Part shown: positions 46,433 through 56,058 of the stretch, in pieces
Position numbering within the stretch: the first letter of the stretch is position 1
How the letters are laid out: each line of letters opens with the position of its first letter
Source of the DNA: Thalassovita aquimarina
GTDB lineage: Bacteria > Pseudomonadota > Alphaproteobacteria > Rhodobacterales > Rhodobacteraceae
DNA: 64,000 nt
Reading direction: 5' to 3'
NCBI RefSeq assembly: GCF_018219815.1
Contig: NZ_JADMKU010000016.1
Span: 39,493 to 103,492, forward strand
Notes under the pieces: model-generated
What the model was told of the DNA's origin: nothing
The model's input: only the letters and a program-made list of their open reading frames with translations
Databases searched by the model: none
Program-made: the position numbers and the translations under genes

Positions 46433-46560
46433 CGCGGGCGCGCGCCCGCGTTTGCGCCTGTGGCCAGGTATGCGCATTGCAGGGTTATTTCGTCGCCGGG
46501 CATTTCCTTCGTGCGGCGAAGCCAGTATGAAGATGCCGATGTAAAAATAGGGCGCACCCG

Positions 46561-47802
<1,242 letters not shown>

Positions 47803-47851
47803 TTTTAAGCGGTATCAGTACAGTTTCATTATCCTCGGGATCGTGTGAGAG

Positions 47852-47877
47852 GGGCGCCGGTTGCGGCGCCCTTTTTT
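47852..47877 (+). terminator. Intrinsic terminator after trpB
   Basis: GGGCGCC (47852-47858) pairs with GGCGCCC (47865-47871), followed by six T. Confidence 0.9.
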
Positions 47878-48078
47878 CGTCATGTGCCGCCGGAAATGGC
47901 GTTCACCGCGGTTTCCCGGTTCGGGCCGAATCGCATTGCGCCCTTGGTCCGGGGTTTCCCGTCCTGTCAGGGCGGTCTTTTCCATCCGCCGGGATCGTTG
48001 CGACGGCCCAGGTCATTCTTCGCGGACATGTCGCTGGGCAAACGGACGGGCATTCGCGATCCCGTTGCAGATGAGGCC

Positions 48079-48094
48079 ATAAACTGAGGTTTAT
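48079..48094. promoter_or_regulatory. Palindrome ATAAAC-TGAG-GTTTAT, copy 1
   Basis: A perfect 6-bp inverted repeat with a 4-bp centre. The same motif returns 97 bp downstream, so it is a candidate operator for the locus at 48311-49973. Confidence 0.6.
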
Positions 48095-48175
48095 TCGGAT
48101 GGAAGCGGTTGTTGGGCGGCAATTTCCTTGCTCTGTGAATTTTCCCTAAGTGGCTGAATAAATATGATAAATTTG

Positions 48176-48206
48176 TAAACTCAGGTTTATCGGTAAGGTA
48201 TAAACC
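48176..48206. promoter_or_regulatory. Palindrome TAAAC-TCAG-GTTTA, copy 2, with third half-site
   Basis: TAAAC (48176-48180) and GTTTA (48185-48189) are a perfect inverted repeat. In addition GGTTTAT (48184-48190) pairs with ATAAACC (48200-48206), so three half-sites alternate in orientation. It lies 105-135 bp before the ATG at 48311. Confidence 0.6.
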
Positions 48207-48310
48207 CGGGGCGAATGGCCAATGTCCCGGAAGCTGTCTTTCTTGCAGTCAAGCCGAACGTGGCATGTCCCCGCCGCGGCTTCGGCAAAACACAAACAGG
48301 AGACTGATCG

Positions 48311-48799
48311 ATGAAAGTACTTATCCCCCTGGCGGCTTCGATTCTGGTGCTGGGCAATCAAGCGACTGCAAGCAATCCGGAAACCGCGATGCACCGCGTC
48401 ACCGCGCGGTTCATGACCACTTTCCAGGCCGGGCTGCTTGGTACTGAAGAAGCGAACAGCTTCAAGGCCGGATCCTACCAGACGGCCAGCAACGTGAATT
48501 TCGATCCGCGCGATGGGAGCTTGTCCTCGGACGATGAAGAGGACGACGCGGCCGGTGAACAAGAGCAAGAACAGGAACAGGCGCAGGAACAAGAACAAGA
48601 GCAGGAACAGGAGCAGGAACAGGAGCAGGAACAAGAACACGGCTACGGCGATGACGACGGCAGCGACGATGGCGAAGGCGATCACGGCGGTGAAAGCGAC
48701 CACGGTGGCGACGACGGCGGTGACAGCGACGGCGGTGATGGCGATGGTGGCGAAGGCGGCGAAGGAGAAGGCGACGGTGGCGAAGGCGGTGACGACTGA
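48311..48799 (+). CDS. Secreted acidic low-complexity protein with Glu-Gln tract
   Basis: A 162-residue protein of unknown function. A signal peptide covers residues 1-20 (cleavage near ATA-S). Residues 21-70 are ordinary sequence. Residues 83-109 are an almost pure alternation of Glu and Gln, and 111-162 are Asp, Gly and Glu with a few His and Ser. The charge is extremely negative. The Glu-Gln tract is likely helical, the Asp/Gly tail disordered and able to bind cations. AGGAG precedes the ATG. The Glu-Gln part uses mixed codons rather than one perfect DNA repeat, so it is probably maintained by selection. Confidence 0.8.
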   Translation: MKVLIPLAASILVLGNQATASNPETAMHRVTARFMTTFQAGLLGTEEANSFKAGSYQTASNVNFDPRDGSLSSDDEEDDAAGEQEQEQEQAQEQEQEQEQEQEQEQEQEHGYGDDDGSDDGEGDHGGESDHGGDDGGDSDGGDGDGGEGGEGEGDGGEGGDD

Positions 48800-48853
48800 T
48801 CGCTGCGCTTACCAATCGCTTTGTACGAGTAAGCGTTGTATGAGTTAACATCA

Positions 48854-48878
48854 GGCTGCCCCGCTTGACGGGGCAGCC
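48854..48878 (+). terminator. Perfect 10-bp hairpin between the acidic-protein genes
   Basis: GGCTGCCCCG (48854-48863) pairs with CGGGGCAGCC (48869-48878), loop CTTGA. There is no T-run; it may be a partial terminator or an RNA-stability element that sets unequal expression of the two genes. Confidence 0.5.
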
Positions 48879-48901
48879 AGTATCCTGTGTAGGTCTGTGA
48901 T

Positions 48902-49426
48902 ATGTTCGGCAAAGTTCAACTGAAGCCATTGATCATCGTGATGATGCTGGCGGCCCTGCCTGCCGCGGCAGATGGGGTGCGCGACAGCGTCGTGTCCCAG
49001 CTCAAGCAGCAGGGCTACCAGGAAATCACCGTGTCGCGTACCTGGCTGGGCCGGACCAGGATTCTGGCGCGGCGGGATGGTGAGCGCCGTGAAATTATCG
49101 TCAATCCGCGTACGGGCGAAATCCTGCGTGATTTCTGGGCCTCCGAAGACGATAGCGGCCCAGTGATCCTGGCCAATCCGGGGCCCCCGTCGACGGGCGG
49201 CGACGGCCCGGACGGTGGCGGCAGTGACAGCGGCGACGACGGCGGCGATTCCGGCCACGGTGACGGTGGTGACGACAGCGGTGGCGACGACGGCGGTGGT
49301 GATTCTGGCGGCGGCGACGATGGTGGCGGCGATGCGGATGCCGACAGTGGCGGAGAATCCGGTGAAGGCGAAGGCGATTCCGGCGGCGACTCGGGTGGTG
49401 ATGACGGGCCGGGTGGCGATGACTGA
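48902..49426 (+). CDS. Secreted PepSY-like protein with Asp/Gly-rich tail
   Basis: A 174-residue protein. Signal peptide about residues 1-23. Residues 24-80 look like a PepSY domain (SQLKQQGYQEITVSRTWLGR, then REIIVNPRTGEILRDFW). From residue 97 to the end it is Gly, Asp and Ser with occasional Glu, much like the tail of the preceding gene's product. PepSY domains are thought to inhibit or modulate partner proteins; here the role is unknown. Its end overlaps the following regulator gene by 8 bp. Confidence 0.8.
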   Translation: MFGKVQLKPLIIVMMLAALPAAADGVRDSVVSQLKQQGYQEITVSRTWLGRTRILARRDGERREIIVNPRTGEILRDFWASEDDSGPVILANPGPPSTGGDGPDGGGSDSGDDGGDSGHGDGGDDSGGDDGGGDSGGGDDGGGDADADSGGESGEGEGDSGGDSGGDDGPGGDD

Positions 49427-49973
49427 ACGGTATGGCCGGATGCGCAGCGTTGCCTCGATCGTCCTGATTTTCGTTGTTCAGGCCATCTGTGCGATCTTTT
49501 TCGTTTCCGATATCCTGCTGACGGTTTTCGGTGTTCGTAGCAGCCCGATTTCGTGGCAAAGCCGGGAACTGCTGGAAGTCGGAGCGGCGCTTGGGTTGCT
49601 GCTGGGGCTGGTTCTTGGCGGCTTTGCCCTGTTGCGCAGCATCCGCGAAGCACGCCGAGTGAAAGGGCAGTTGCGGGTGGCCTCGGGCGCCTTCATGGAC
49701 CTGCTGGAAGAAAAGTTCGACCAATGGGGGCTGACGCCGGCCGAACGCGACGTGGCGCTGTTTTCGATCAAGGGGTTGAGCACTGCGGAGATCGCCGGGT
49801 TGCGCAACACCTCGGAAGGCACGGTGAAGGCGCAGACCAATGCGATCTATCGCAAGGCGCAAGTGGCGAACCGGCCACAGTTGCTGAGCCTGTTCATCGA
49901 GGACCTGATGGCCGAGGGCCTGCCCGGTCTCGAGGAACAGGGCGCGGCCCGGCTTCAATCCGGCGCGCGATAA
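49419..49973 (+). CDS. Membrane-anchored LuxR-type transcriptional regulator
   Basis: A 184-residue protein. Two membrane helices (about residues 12-37 and 53-73) leave a cytoplasmic C-terminal half with a GerE/LuxR helix-turn-helix (residues 105-165: LTPAERDVALFSIKGLSTAEIA, SEGTVKAQTNAIYRKAQV). There is no receiver or autoinducer domain; the 15-residue loop between helices is the only exposed sensor part. ATG 49419 overlaps the PepSY-like gene by 8 bp; ATG 49440 is an alternative. It probably controls the two upstream secreted-protein genes, perhaps through the palindromes at 48079 and 48176. Confidence 0.82.
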   Translation: MTERYGRMRSVASIVLIFVVQAICAIFFVSDILLTVFGVRSSPISWQSRELLEVGAALGLLLGLVLGGFALLRSIREARRVKGQLRVASGAFMDLLEEKFDQWGLTPAERDVALFSIKGLSTAEIAGLRNTSEGTVKAQTNAIYRKAQVANRPQLLSLFIEDLMAEGLPGLEEQGAARLQSGAR

Positions 49974-50332
49974 AGTTCCAGGATTTCCAGCGGCACGATG
50001 TCCAGCGCGTCGTGATGGGTGGATTGCAGCCGCACCAGCGGCGCGCAGCCCTCGTCATGCGCCTGCAGGAAGCGTGCGGCGCACAGGCACCAGCTGTCGC
50101 CCGGTTTCAGCCCCGCGAACTGAAACTGTGGTTGCGGTGTGGTCAGGTCGTTGCCGACATATTTCGAAAAGGCCAGGAATTCGGCGGTCATGATCACGCA
50201 GACCGTGTGGCTGCCGGTATCTTCGCGGCAGGTGTTGCAATGGCCGTCGCGGAAATAACCGGTTAGAGGATCGCGGGAACAGGGTTCCAGCGCGGTGCCG
50301 AGAACATTGACGGACGGGTAGGGGGTGACCAT
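49955..50332 (-). CDS. DUF2237 family protein
   Basis: A 125-residue cytoplasmic protein of DUF2237: NVLGTALEPCSRDPLTGYFRDGHCNTCREDTGSHTVCVIMT at the start, GDSWCLCAARFLQA in the middle. Five or more conserved Cys/His residues suggest metal binding. The ATG at 50332 is the family start. Converges on the LuxR-type gene with a 19-bp overlap of coding ends. Confidence 0.85.
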   Translation of the reverse strand: MVTPYPSVNVLGTALEPCSRDPLTGYFRDGHCNTCREDTGSHTVCVIMTAEFLAFSKYVGNDLTTPQPQFQFAGLKPGDSWCLCAARFLQAHDEGCAPLVRLQSTHHDALDIVPLEILELYRAPD

Positions 50333-50503
50333 GTGCGCTCCTGTTTTACGAACCAGTGTAGGGGTGGGCAACGCGTTGAGATAGTACGAAATTCACGATC
50401 GGCCAGCGGCTCTCTGTCAGTCCTGCGAAAACCCCGCTTGCGTATCGGACGGCCGGGCGGAATGACGGGGCGGAAACGCGGCAGTTCGCGCTGTCGTGGC
50501 GTT

Positions 50504-51539
50504 TCAGGGAGCGGGGTTGCGGGCGAAGCGAAACCACCGGCCATGGAAATCCATCCGCCCCAGCGGCATCGCGATGTTTCCTGGCCAGAGCCGCAGCAGA
50601 ACCGGCGCTCCGGGGCGCTGATCGTCCATTTCAAAGCTGAGCCAGGCAAAGGGCGCCTGCGGCGTGGCGCGCGCGGCGGCCCGGTCGATGGCAGCCCGGC
50701 AGGTCCGCGCGGTGGTGTCGGGGAAATACTGCCAGGCGATGGTGTGATAGAGGAAATCGATCCGGCCCGGCACCGGGTCGGCCAGACGCCGCATCAACCA
50801 GTCTCCGGCATCGCCCGGATCGACCAGCGGCTGCGCGATCGAAAGTGCGGCCTCGGTCCTTGCCATCCGGTTCGGCTGATCGGGCCAGATATAGCTTTTC
50901 AGCCGCAGCACCTGATCCGGATCACGCGGATCGACCGGGTTGAGGTCGATACCGCGCCGCTCGGCGAGCTGGAACCGCGCCAGAGGGGGCGGGGTGCCCT
51001 GCCAATCCGGGCTCAGCGTCAGCGCCGGATCTTCCGGCCCGATGCGGCCTTCAGGCAGGGTCAGGCCGAAGCGGTCGAAATTCAGGTTCAACCCGGCCGA
51101 AGCGCCCAGTTCGCTGATCCGCAGGGGCAGGCCCGGAAAATGATCCGCGGCGACTGCAGCCCCGAGGATCAGCGCCATCGCGCGGCGCACCTCGTTGGTT
51201 TGCGGTGCACTGTCGAGCCAGTGAAGGATATGCGCCTCGTGGGCCGCCAGCGCCGCGTCGACTGCATTCCAGAGCTCCCCCTCCGCCGCCTGCTGCGGCG
51301 GAGGGGGAGCTCAGGCCGTCGTCGCGGCCCATTAGCACCAGCGCGTGCAGCGCCCCTGCCAGCCGCAGCGCGACCGCGTCGGATTTCAGTCGCGCTTCGG
51401 GCCAGTCGAACAGGCGGGTTTCAACCGCCCGCCCCGGCATCATTCGCGCGGCGAGACAGCGCAACAAGCGCGCGGTGAAGGCCGACCCGAGCGCATCGCA
51501 GACCTCGGCCTGCTGGCGGAAATGTGCCCGCAGGCTCAC
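50504..51539 (-). pseudogene. DUF2332 family gene, frameshifted
   Basis: The N-terminal part (from 51539: [20 protein letters not shown]...) and the C-terminal part (LWNAVDAALAAHEAHILHWL... through SELGASAGLNLNFDRFG to 50504) both belong to one DUF2332 protein but lie in different frames. The switch falls at about 51308-51315, at the edge of the perfect palindrome 51272-51312. Reading the palindrome in the downstream frame gives APPPPQQAAEGELW, which continues straight into conserved sequence, so a single 1- or 2-base indel explains the break. Either a true inactivation or a read/assembly error at a strong hairpin. Start overlaps pth by 4 bp. Confidence 0.8.
51272..51312. repeat. Perfect palindrome with 18-bp arms
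   Basis: Arms 51272-51289 and 51295-51312 are exact complements around CTGCT, and the outer ends are GAGCTC. It lies inside the DUF2332 gene at the frameshift. Confidence 0.95.
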
Positions 51540-52213
51540 TTGAACTTGTCCATCAGCTTTTCCATCGGGCTGCGGGTGTCTTGCGGTTCCGGAGCGGTCT
51601 TGGCGGGCTGTTCCGGCTTCGGCTTGGCGCCGCCGGAACTACGCGGCGGGGCTACCCGCAGCGCCACGGCATTGAGGAAACGGCCGCTGTCGCCCGCCGC
51701 CAGATCCGCCGCCCCGTCGCTGATCCCACGCAGCAGATCGTCGAGCCAATCCTGATCGGCCTTGGCGAAATCAGACAGCACGTACCCCGCCACGCGATCC
51801 TTGTGGCCGGGATGGCCGATGCCCAGCCGCACCCGGCCGTAATCGGCGCCGATATGCTGATGGATCGAGCGCAGACCGTTATGGCCGGCATGGCCGCCGC
51901 CCTGCTTGACCCGGGCTTTGCCCGGCGCAAGGTCCAACTCGTCGTGGAATACCATCACGTCAGCGGGGGAAAGCTTGTAGAACCGCATCGCTTCGCCGAC
52001 CGACTGTCCGGACAGGTTCATGAAGGTTTCGGGTTTCAGCAGGATCACCTTTTCCGACCCCAGCTTGCCCTCGCTCAGCTGGCCCTGGAACTTCTTCCGC
52101 CACGGCGCGAAGCCGTGGTTATCGGCGATCCGGTCCAGCGCCATGAACCCGATATTGTGGCGGTTGCCGGCGTATTTCGCCCCCGGATTTCCCAATCCCA
52201 CCCAAAGCTGCAT
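51536..52213 (-). CDS. pth: Peptidyl-tRNA hydrolase Pth
   Basis: A 225-residue enzyme with [20 protein letters not shown] (Asn9, His19), [13 protein letters not shown] and [29 protein letters not shown]. It releases peptides from stalled peptidyl-tRNA. A Pro/Lys-rich tail of about 35 residues extends past the usual end, common in alphaproteobacteria. Follows rplY, with a terminator between. Confidence 0.96.
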   Translation of the reverse strand: MQLWVGLGNPGAKYAGNRHNIGFMALDRIADNHGFAPWRKKFQGQLSEGKLGSEKVILLKPETFMNLSGQSVGEAMRFYKLSPADVMVFHDELDLAPGKARVKQGGGHAGHNGLRSIHQHIGADYGRVRLGIGHPGHKDRVAGYVLSDFAKADQDWLDDLLRGISDGAADLAAGDSGRFLNAVALRVAPPRSSGGAKPKPEQPAKTAPEPQDTRSPMEKLMDKFK

Positions 52214-52284
52214 GCGCGGTTTCCTTCTGCCTGCTCGGGCGCAATCTAGCGGTTGGCAGGGGCGGGTTCAACGCACAGGCCGCG

Positions 52285-52320
52285 CAAAGAAAAACGCGGA
52301 CCCCGGGGGATCCGCGTTCT
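52285..52320 (-). terminator. Terminator after rplY
   Basis: On the minus strand AACGCGGA (52318-52311) pairs with TCCGCGTT (52300-52293), with CCCC/GGGG extending the stem, and is followed by TTTCTTTG. It should limit read-through from rplY into pth. Confidence 0.8.
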
Positions 52321-52349
52321 CGGAATTTTCTGGCCCAAGGGCGCGCAGA

Positions 52350-52985
52350 TTACTCTTCGCCGCCTTCGGCTGCTTCGGCTTCTTCGCCCTCGGCTTCATC
52401 CTCGGCCGAACGCAGCCCCGACGGGGCCGAAATGTTGGCGATCACGAAGTCACGGTCGATGGTTGCCTTGGCGCCTTCGGGCAGGGTGACGTCGCTGATG
52501 TGCAGCACGTCGCCAATATCCGTTTCGGCCAGATCGATTTCGATCTTTTCCGGAATGTCGCCGGCCAGCACGTTCAGTTCCACTTCGGGGCGGACAACGG
52601 TCAGAACGCCGCCCTTTTTCAGACCCGGGCAGGTTTCCTGGTTCAGGAAATCCACGTGGATGAACAGGTTGATGCGGCTGGTGCGGCGCAGGCGCATGAA
52701 ATCGACATGGGTCGGCAGGTCCTTGACCACGTCGCGCTGAACGTCGCGGCAGATCACCCGCACGTCGTCGTGACCGTCAAGCTTCATGTTGAACAGGGTC
52801 GACTTGAACCGGCCGGCCTTCAGGCGCTTGAACAGTTCGTTGAACGGCAGGTTGATTGCCACCGGGTCGGCGTCACCACCGAAAACCACACCGGGTACTT
52901 TGCCTTCGCGACGTGCCTGACGAGCGGCGCCCTTGCCTGTCCCCGTCCGGACCTCGGCGTGAAGATCAGGAATTTCTCCAGCCAT
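52350..52985 (-). CDS. rplY: 50S ribosomal protein L25 (Ctc form)
   Basis: A 211-residue long-form L25: the 5S rRNA-binding N-terminal domain (residues 1-95, [25 protein letters not shown]) plus the beta C-terminal domain ([14 protein letters not shown]...) and an acidic Glu/Ala tail. The ATG at 52985 has TTGGAG 7-8 bases upstream. rplY-pth is the standard pair. Confidence 0.95.
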   Translation of the reverse strand: MAGEIPDLHAEVRTGTGKGAARQARREGKVPGVVFGGDADPVAINLPFNELFKRLKAGRFKSTLFNMKLDGHDDVRVICRDVQRDVVKDLPTHVDFMRLRRTSRINLFIHVDFLNQETCPGLKKGGVLTVVRPEVELNVLAGDIPEKIEIDLAETDIGDVLHISDVTLPEGAKATIDRDFVIANISAPSGLRSAEDEAEGEEAEAAEGGEE

Positions 52986-53217
52986 TTGAATTCTCCAATA
53001 TGTTAGATGCGCGGGTATCCTCCAAGGCTGTATACCCGCATGAAGCCGCGCGTATAGACGACTCGGGCCCGATTGGAAAGGGGTTTTTGGCGTTGTCTGC
53101 CCATGCCTCGGCGTTCTCCGCTTCACACCGCGGGCATGCGGTTCACCGAACGTGGTGACCGGCGCGGATTCCGCGCCTCATGCGGGACAGGGAAGCGGCT
53201 CCGCAGCCGGTGGGCCG

Positions 53218-53976
53218 TCAGCCGCCGCTTGCGCCATCCCAGATCAGTTTCAGGGCAACGACGACAAGCAGCGCATAGAGGATGCGGTACAGCAGAACCT
53301 GGTCCAAACGCTCGTGCAGCCGCCAGCCTGCCCACACTCCGGCCGGAATTGCCGGCAGACAGAGCGCCATCAGCCCCCACTGCTGAACTGACAGCGCCCA
53401 AATCCAAAGCCACGGCACGGCCTTGATGAGGTTGCCGGCGGTGAAGAACAGGCTCGTCGTTCCCGCATAGACGTTTTTCGGCAGCCCGAGCGGCAGGAGA
53501 TAGATTGCCAGCGGAGGGCCGCCGGAATGGGCCAACATCGTCGTCATGCCCGACGCAGTCCCGGCGACTGCCGCTTTCAGCACCGAACGCGCTCGGGGCT
53601 TTGGCTGGCCGCCGCCGAGAAACCAGCGGATGGCGAAGACGAGTGTCAGAAGCCCGATCAGGATCGCGACATATCCCGGATCGAGAACGCCAAGCAGCCA
53701 TGTGCCGAGCGCGATCCCCACCACGAGCGCGGGAAGCAGGACCTTCAGGTCCGGCTTCGACCAGGTGGCGGGTGACCAAAAGCGCAGGGCGACCAGATCC
53801 ATGGCGACAAAGAGCGGGGCAAGCAGCGCCCCCGCTTCGATCGGGTCCATCACCAGCGCAAGCAGCGGGATGCCCACGATCGCGAAGCCTCCGCCGAAGG
53901 CACCTTTCATGAACGAGATCAGGAAAACCGCTGCAATCGTGACACTCGCAATGACGGGATCGAACCCGACACTCAT
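53218..53976 (-). CDS. TauE/SafE-family sulfite exporter-like permease
   Basis: A 252-residue membrane protein with about eight helices and the family's duplicated Gly-rich motifs (FMKGAFGGGFAIVGIPLLALVM; VAGTASGMTTMLAHSGGPPLAIYLL). TauE/SafE permeases move sulfite, sulfonates or sulfoacetate. The start overlaps a sulfotransferase-like gene by 4 bp, consistent with a sulfur-related role, although TauE-fold proteins with other anions exist. Confidence 0.87.
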   Translation of the reverse strand: MSVGFDPVIASVTIAAVFLISFMKGAFGGGFAIVGIPLLALVMDPIEAGALLAPLFVAMDLVALRFWSPATWSKPDLKVLLPALVVGIALGTWLLGVLDPGYVAILIGLLTLVFAIRWFLGGGQPKPRARSVLKAAVAGTASGMTTMLAHSGGPPLAIYLLPLGLPKNVYAGTTSLFFTAGNLIKAVPWLWIWALSVQQWGLMALCLPAIPAGVWAGWRLHERLDQVLLYRILYALLVVVALKLIWDGASGG

Positions 53977-54620
53977 CCGTCGTAACCCGATTGAGCGATG
54001 ACCGGCCCCCGCAGATGCCCGTCGGCTGCGACGATCCGGTCGTAAAGCGCGAATTCCTCTGCCCGCACCGCGCGCAGCCGCGCCTCCATTTCGGCACTCA
54101 GCGGCGCGTCGATCTGCGGCGACACGTTCTTCGGCTTGGTCTCGAAATCCTTGCCCAGCCTGTCGGTCAGGAATTGCCGCAACAGGGTCGGGCGTTCATA
54201 GGCGAATAGGTGATCGACCCGGACCGCCCCGTCATCGGAGGACAGGAAGGTCAGCTGCGATCCGATCTTGGCAAATTCCGCCGGTTTCGGCGCGATCACC
54301 TCGGCCACGAAATCATCGAAGCTCATCCCGCCCAGCACGCCCTTTTCCTTGCGCGGTGTCGGGCGCGACCGGTACCGGTACCAGCTGCGGATCTGTTCGA
54401 CGGGGTCGCGCATGACGGCCACGCGTTCCGGCTCCAGCCCATGCGCGTCTTTCAGGTAGGGCGCGAAATGGCGTTCGTACTTGCGCAGCGCCATGTGCTT
54501 GTAGCCGGGTTTGCGGGCGAAGCTGATATCGGCCATGCCCTTCAGCGCCATATGATAGGCGGTGGACCCGGTTTTCGGCACCGCGAACAGAACCAGATTG
54601 GCATCGACGAAAACCAGCAT
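53973..54620 (-). CDS. Sulfotransferase-like protein
   Basis: A 215-residue protein with a PAPS-sulfotransferase-type P-loop near the N-terminus (FAVPKTGSTAYHMAL, residues 12-26) and the 3'-phosphate motif AVMRDPVEQIRSWYRYR about 50 residues later. Shorter than most sulfotransferases (250-300 residues) but with both nucleotide-contact motifs in place. Acceptor unknown. AAAGGGG precedes the ATG. Overlaps the TauE/SafE gene by 4 bp. Confidence 0.78.
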   Translation of the reverse strand: MLVFVDANLVLFAVPKTGSTAYHMALKGMADISFARKPGYKHMALRKYERHFAPYLKDAHGLEPERVAVMRDPVEQIRSWYRYRSRPTPRKEKGVLGGMSFDDFVAEVIAPKPAEFAKIGSQLTFLSSDDGAVRVDHLFAYERPTLLRQFLTDRLGKDFETKPKNVSPQIDAPLSAEMEARLRAVRAEEFALYDRIVAADGHLRGPVIAQSGYDG

Positions 54621-54693
54621 GCGGCGCCCCTTTGCAACTCCGCGTCAACCTGCCCCAAGCCGCGGGCTCTGTCAAAACCCCAGCCCTTCTCCT

Positions 54694-54749
54694 GTTCGAA
54701 AATATCCTCGGGGGGAGGCCCGCCAGGGCCGGGGGGCAGACAGCCCCCC
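54694..54749. repeat. Dispersed hairpin element, copy 2
   Basis: TTCGAAAATATCCTCGGGGGG (54695-54715) followed by the hairpin GGGGGGC-AGACA-GCCCCCC (54731-54737/54743-54749). The core matches the copies at 31880 and 57433. It lies just past the lldD stop. Confidence 0.7.
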
Positions 54750-54765
54750 CTTCGCCCCTTTCCGC

Positions 54766-55929
54766 CTATTGCCAGCGGCCGCCGAAATCCTCCGGCACCA
54801 GCAGCACCGACCGGTCGAGCTCGTCGATCCGGCGCCGGCCGCACAGCGCCATCGACGTGTCCAGTTCCTTGTGCAGGACCTGCAGTGCCGTGCTGACGCC
54901 CTGTTCACCCATCGCGCCCAATCCATAGACGAAGGCGCGGCCGATATAGGTGCCCTTGGCCCCCATCGCGACGGCCTTCAGGATGTCCTGGCCGGACCGG
55001 ATGCCGCTGTCGAGATGCACCTCGACATGGTCGCCCACCGCGTCGAGGATCGAGGGCAGCGCCTTGATCGAGCTGATCGCGCCGTCAAGCTGCCGGCCGC
55101 CGTGGTTCGACACCACGATCGCGTCGGCCCCCACCTGCAGCGCCATCTTGGCGTCCTCGGCATCGAGGATCCCCTTCAGGATCACCGGCCCGCCCCATTC
55201 TTCCTTGATCTTGGCGATCTTGCTCCAGTCGAGCGTCGGGTCGAACTGCTCGGCGGTCCAGGCGCCGAGGTTGGCGGCATCCGACACGCCCTCGACATGG
55301 CCGACGATATTGCCGAAATGGCGCCGCTTGGCGCCCAGCATGGCCAGACCCCAACGCCACTTGGTCATCAGGTTGGCGATGGTCGACGGCGTCAGCTTCG
55401 GCGGCGCCGACAGCCCGTTCTTCAGGTCCTTGTGGCGCTGGCCGAGGATTTGCAGGTCCAGCGTGATCACCAGCGCCGAACAGTTCGCGGCCTTGGCGCG
55501 CTGGATCAGGCGGCTGACGAAATCGGTGTCCTTCATGGTGTAAAGCTGGAACCAGAACGGTTTCGTGGTGGCCTCGGCCACGTCCTCGATCGAATTGATC
55601 GACATGGTCGACAGGGTGAAGGGCACGCCGAATTTCTCCGCCGCGCGGGCCGCCTTGATCTCGCCGTCGGCGCATTGCATGCCGGTCAGCCCCACCGGCG
55701 CCAGCGCCACCGGCATCGCCACGTTCTGCCCGATCATCTGTGTCGCGGTCGAGCGCCCCGACATGTCCACCGCCACCCGCTGGCGCAGCCTGATCTGTTC
55801 GAAATCGGACACGTTTTCGCGGAAGGTCTGTTCGGTCCAGCTGCCGCTTTCGGCGTAATCGTAGAACATCCGCGGCGTGCGGCGCTGATAAATACGCTTG
55901 AGGTCTTCAATGCAGGTGATGACAGGCAT
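54766..55929 (-). CDS. lldD: L-lactate dehydrogenase (FMN), LldD-type
   Basis: A 387-residue alpha-hydroxy-acid oxidising flavoprotein. Visible features are FYDYAESGSWTE, the FMN segment PVALAPVGLTGMQ, QLYTMKD, and the catalytic His276 and following Arg in SNHGGRQLDG, then DSGIRSGQDILKA. The HKELDTSMALCGRRRIDELD end is typical of LldD. It oxidises L-lactate to pyruvate at the membrane. Other hydroxy-acid substrates are possible. Confidence 0.9.
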   Translation of the reverse strand: MPVITCIEDLKRIYQRRTPRMFYDYAESGSWTEQTFRENVSDFEQIRLRQRVAVDMSGRSTATQMIGQNVAMPVALAPVGLTGMQCADGEIKAARAAEKFGVPFTLSTMSINSIEDVAEATTKPFWFQLYTMKDTDFVSRLIQRAKAANCSALVITLDLQILGQRHKDLKNGLSAPPKLTPSTIANLMTKWRWGLAMLGAKRRHFGNIVGHVEGVSDAANLGAWTAEQFDPTLDWSKIAKIKEEWGGPVILKGILDAEDAKMALQVGADAIVVSNHGGRQLDGAISSIKALPSILDAVGDHVEVHLDSGIRSGQDILKAVAMGAKGTYIGRAFVYGLGAMGEQGVSTALQVLHKELDTSMALCGRRRIDELDRSVLLVPEDFGGRWQ

Positions 55930-56058
55930 AATCGTGCTCTTTCTGCGATATTGGTTAGGTTTCCTTACCGATGGCGGCGATTCAGGGCAATGGTAAATCC
56001 ATTGCCATCCGGCGTCAGATACACGACCCTGTCAACCACAGGTGCGAGGAGACGCCAT

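Larger units (their letters stand above)
47880..48310. other. 431-bp region before the acidic-protein locus
   Basis: No convincing gene; open frames here lack ribosome-binding sites. GC falls sharply from about 48070 to 48205 (e.g. AATAAATATGATAAATTTG), where two TAAAC-N4-GTTTA palindromes lie, so this is a regulatory region for the gene at 48311. Confidence 0.6.

Noticed and set aside
47845..48087. 80-codon open frame after trpB
   Set aside because: Starts inside the trpB terminator hairpin, has no ribosome-binding site and no conserved feature.
48572..48640. Glu-Gln tract considered as a CRISPR-like or DNA-level repeat
   Set aside because: GAA/GAG and CAA/CAG codons are mixed without fixed spacers; the repeat is at protein level.
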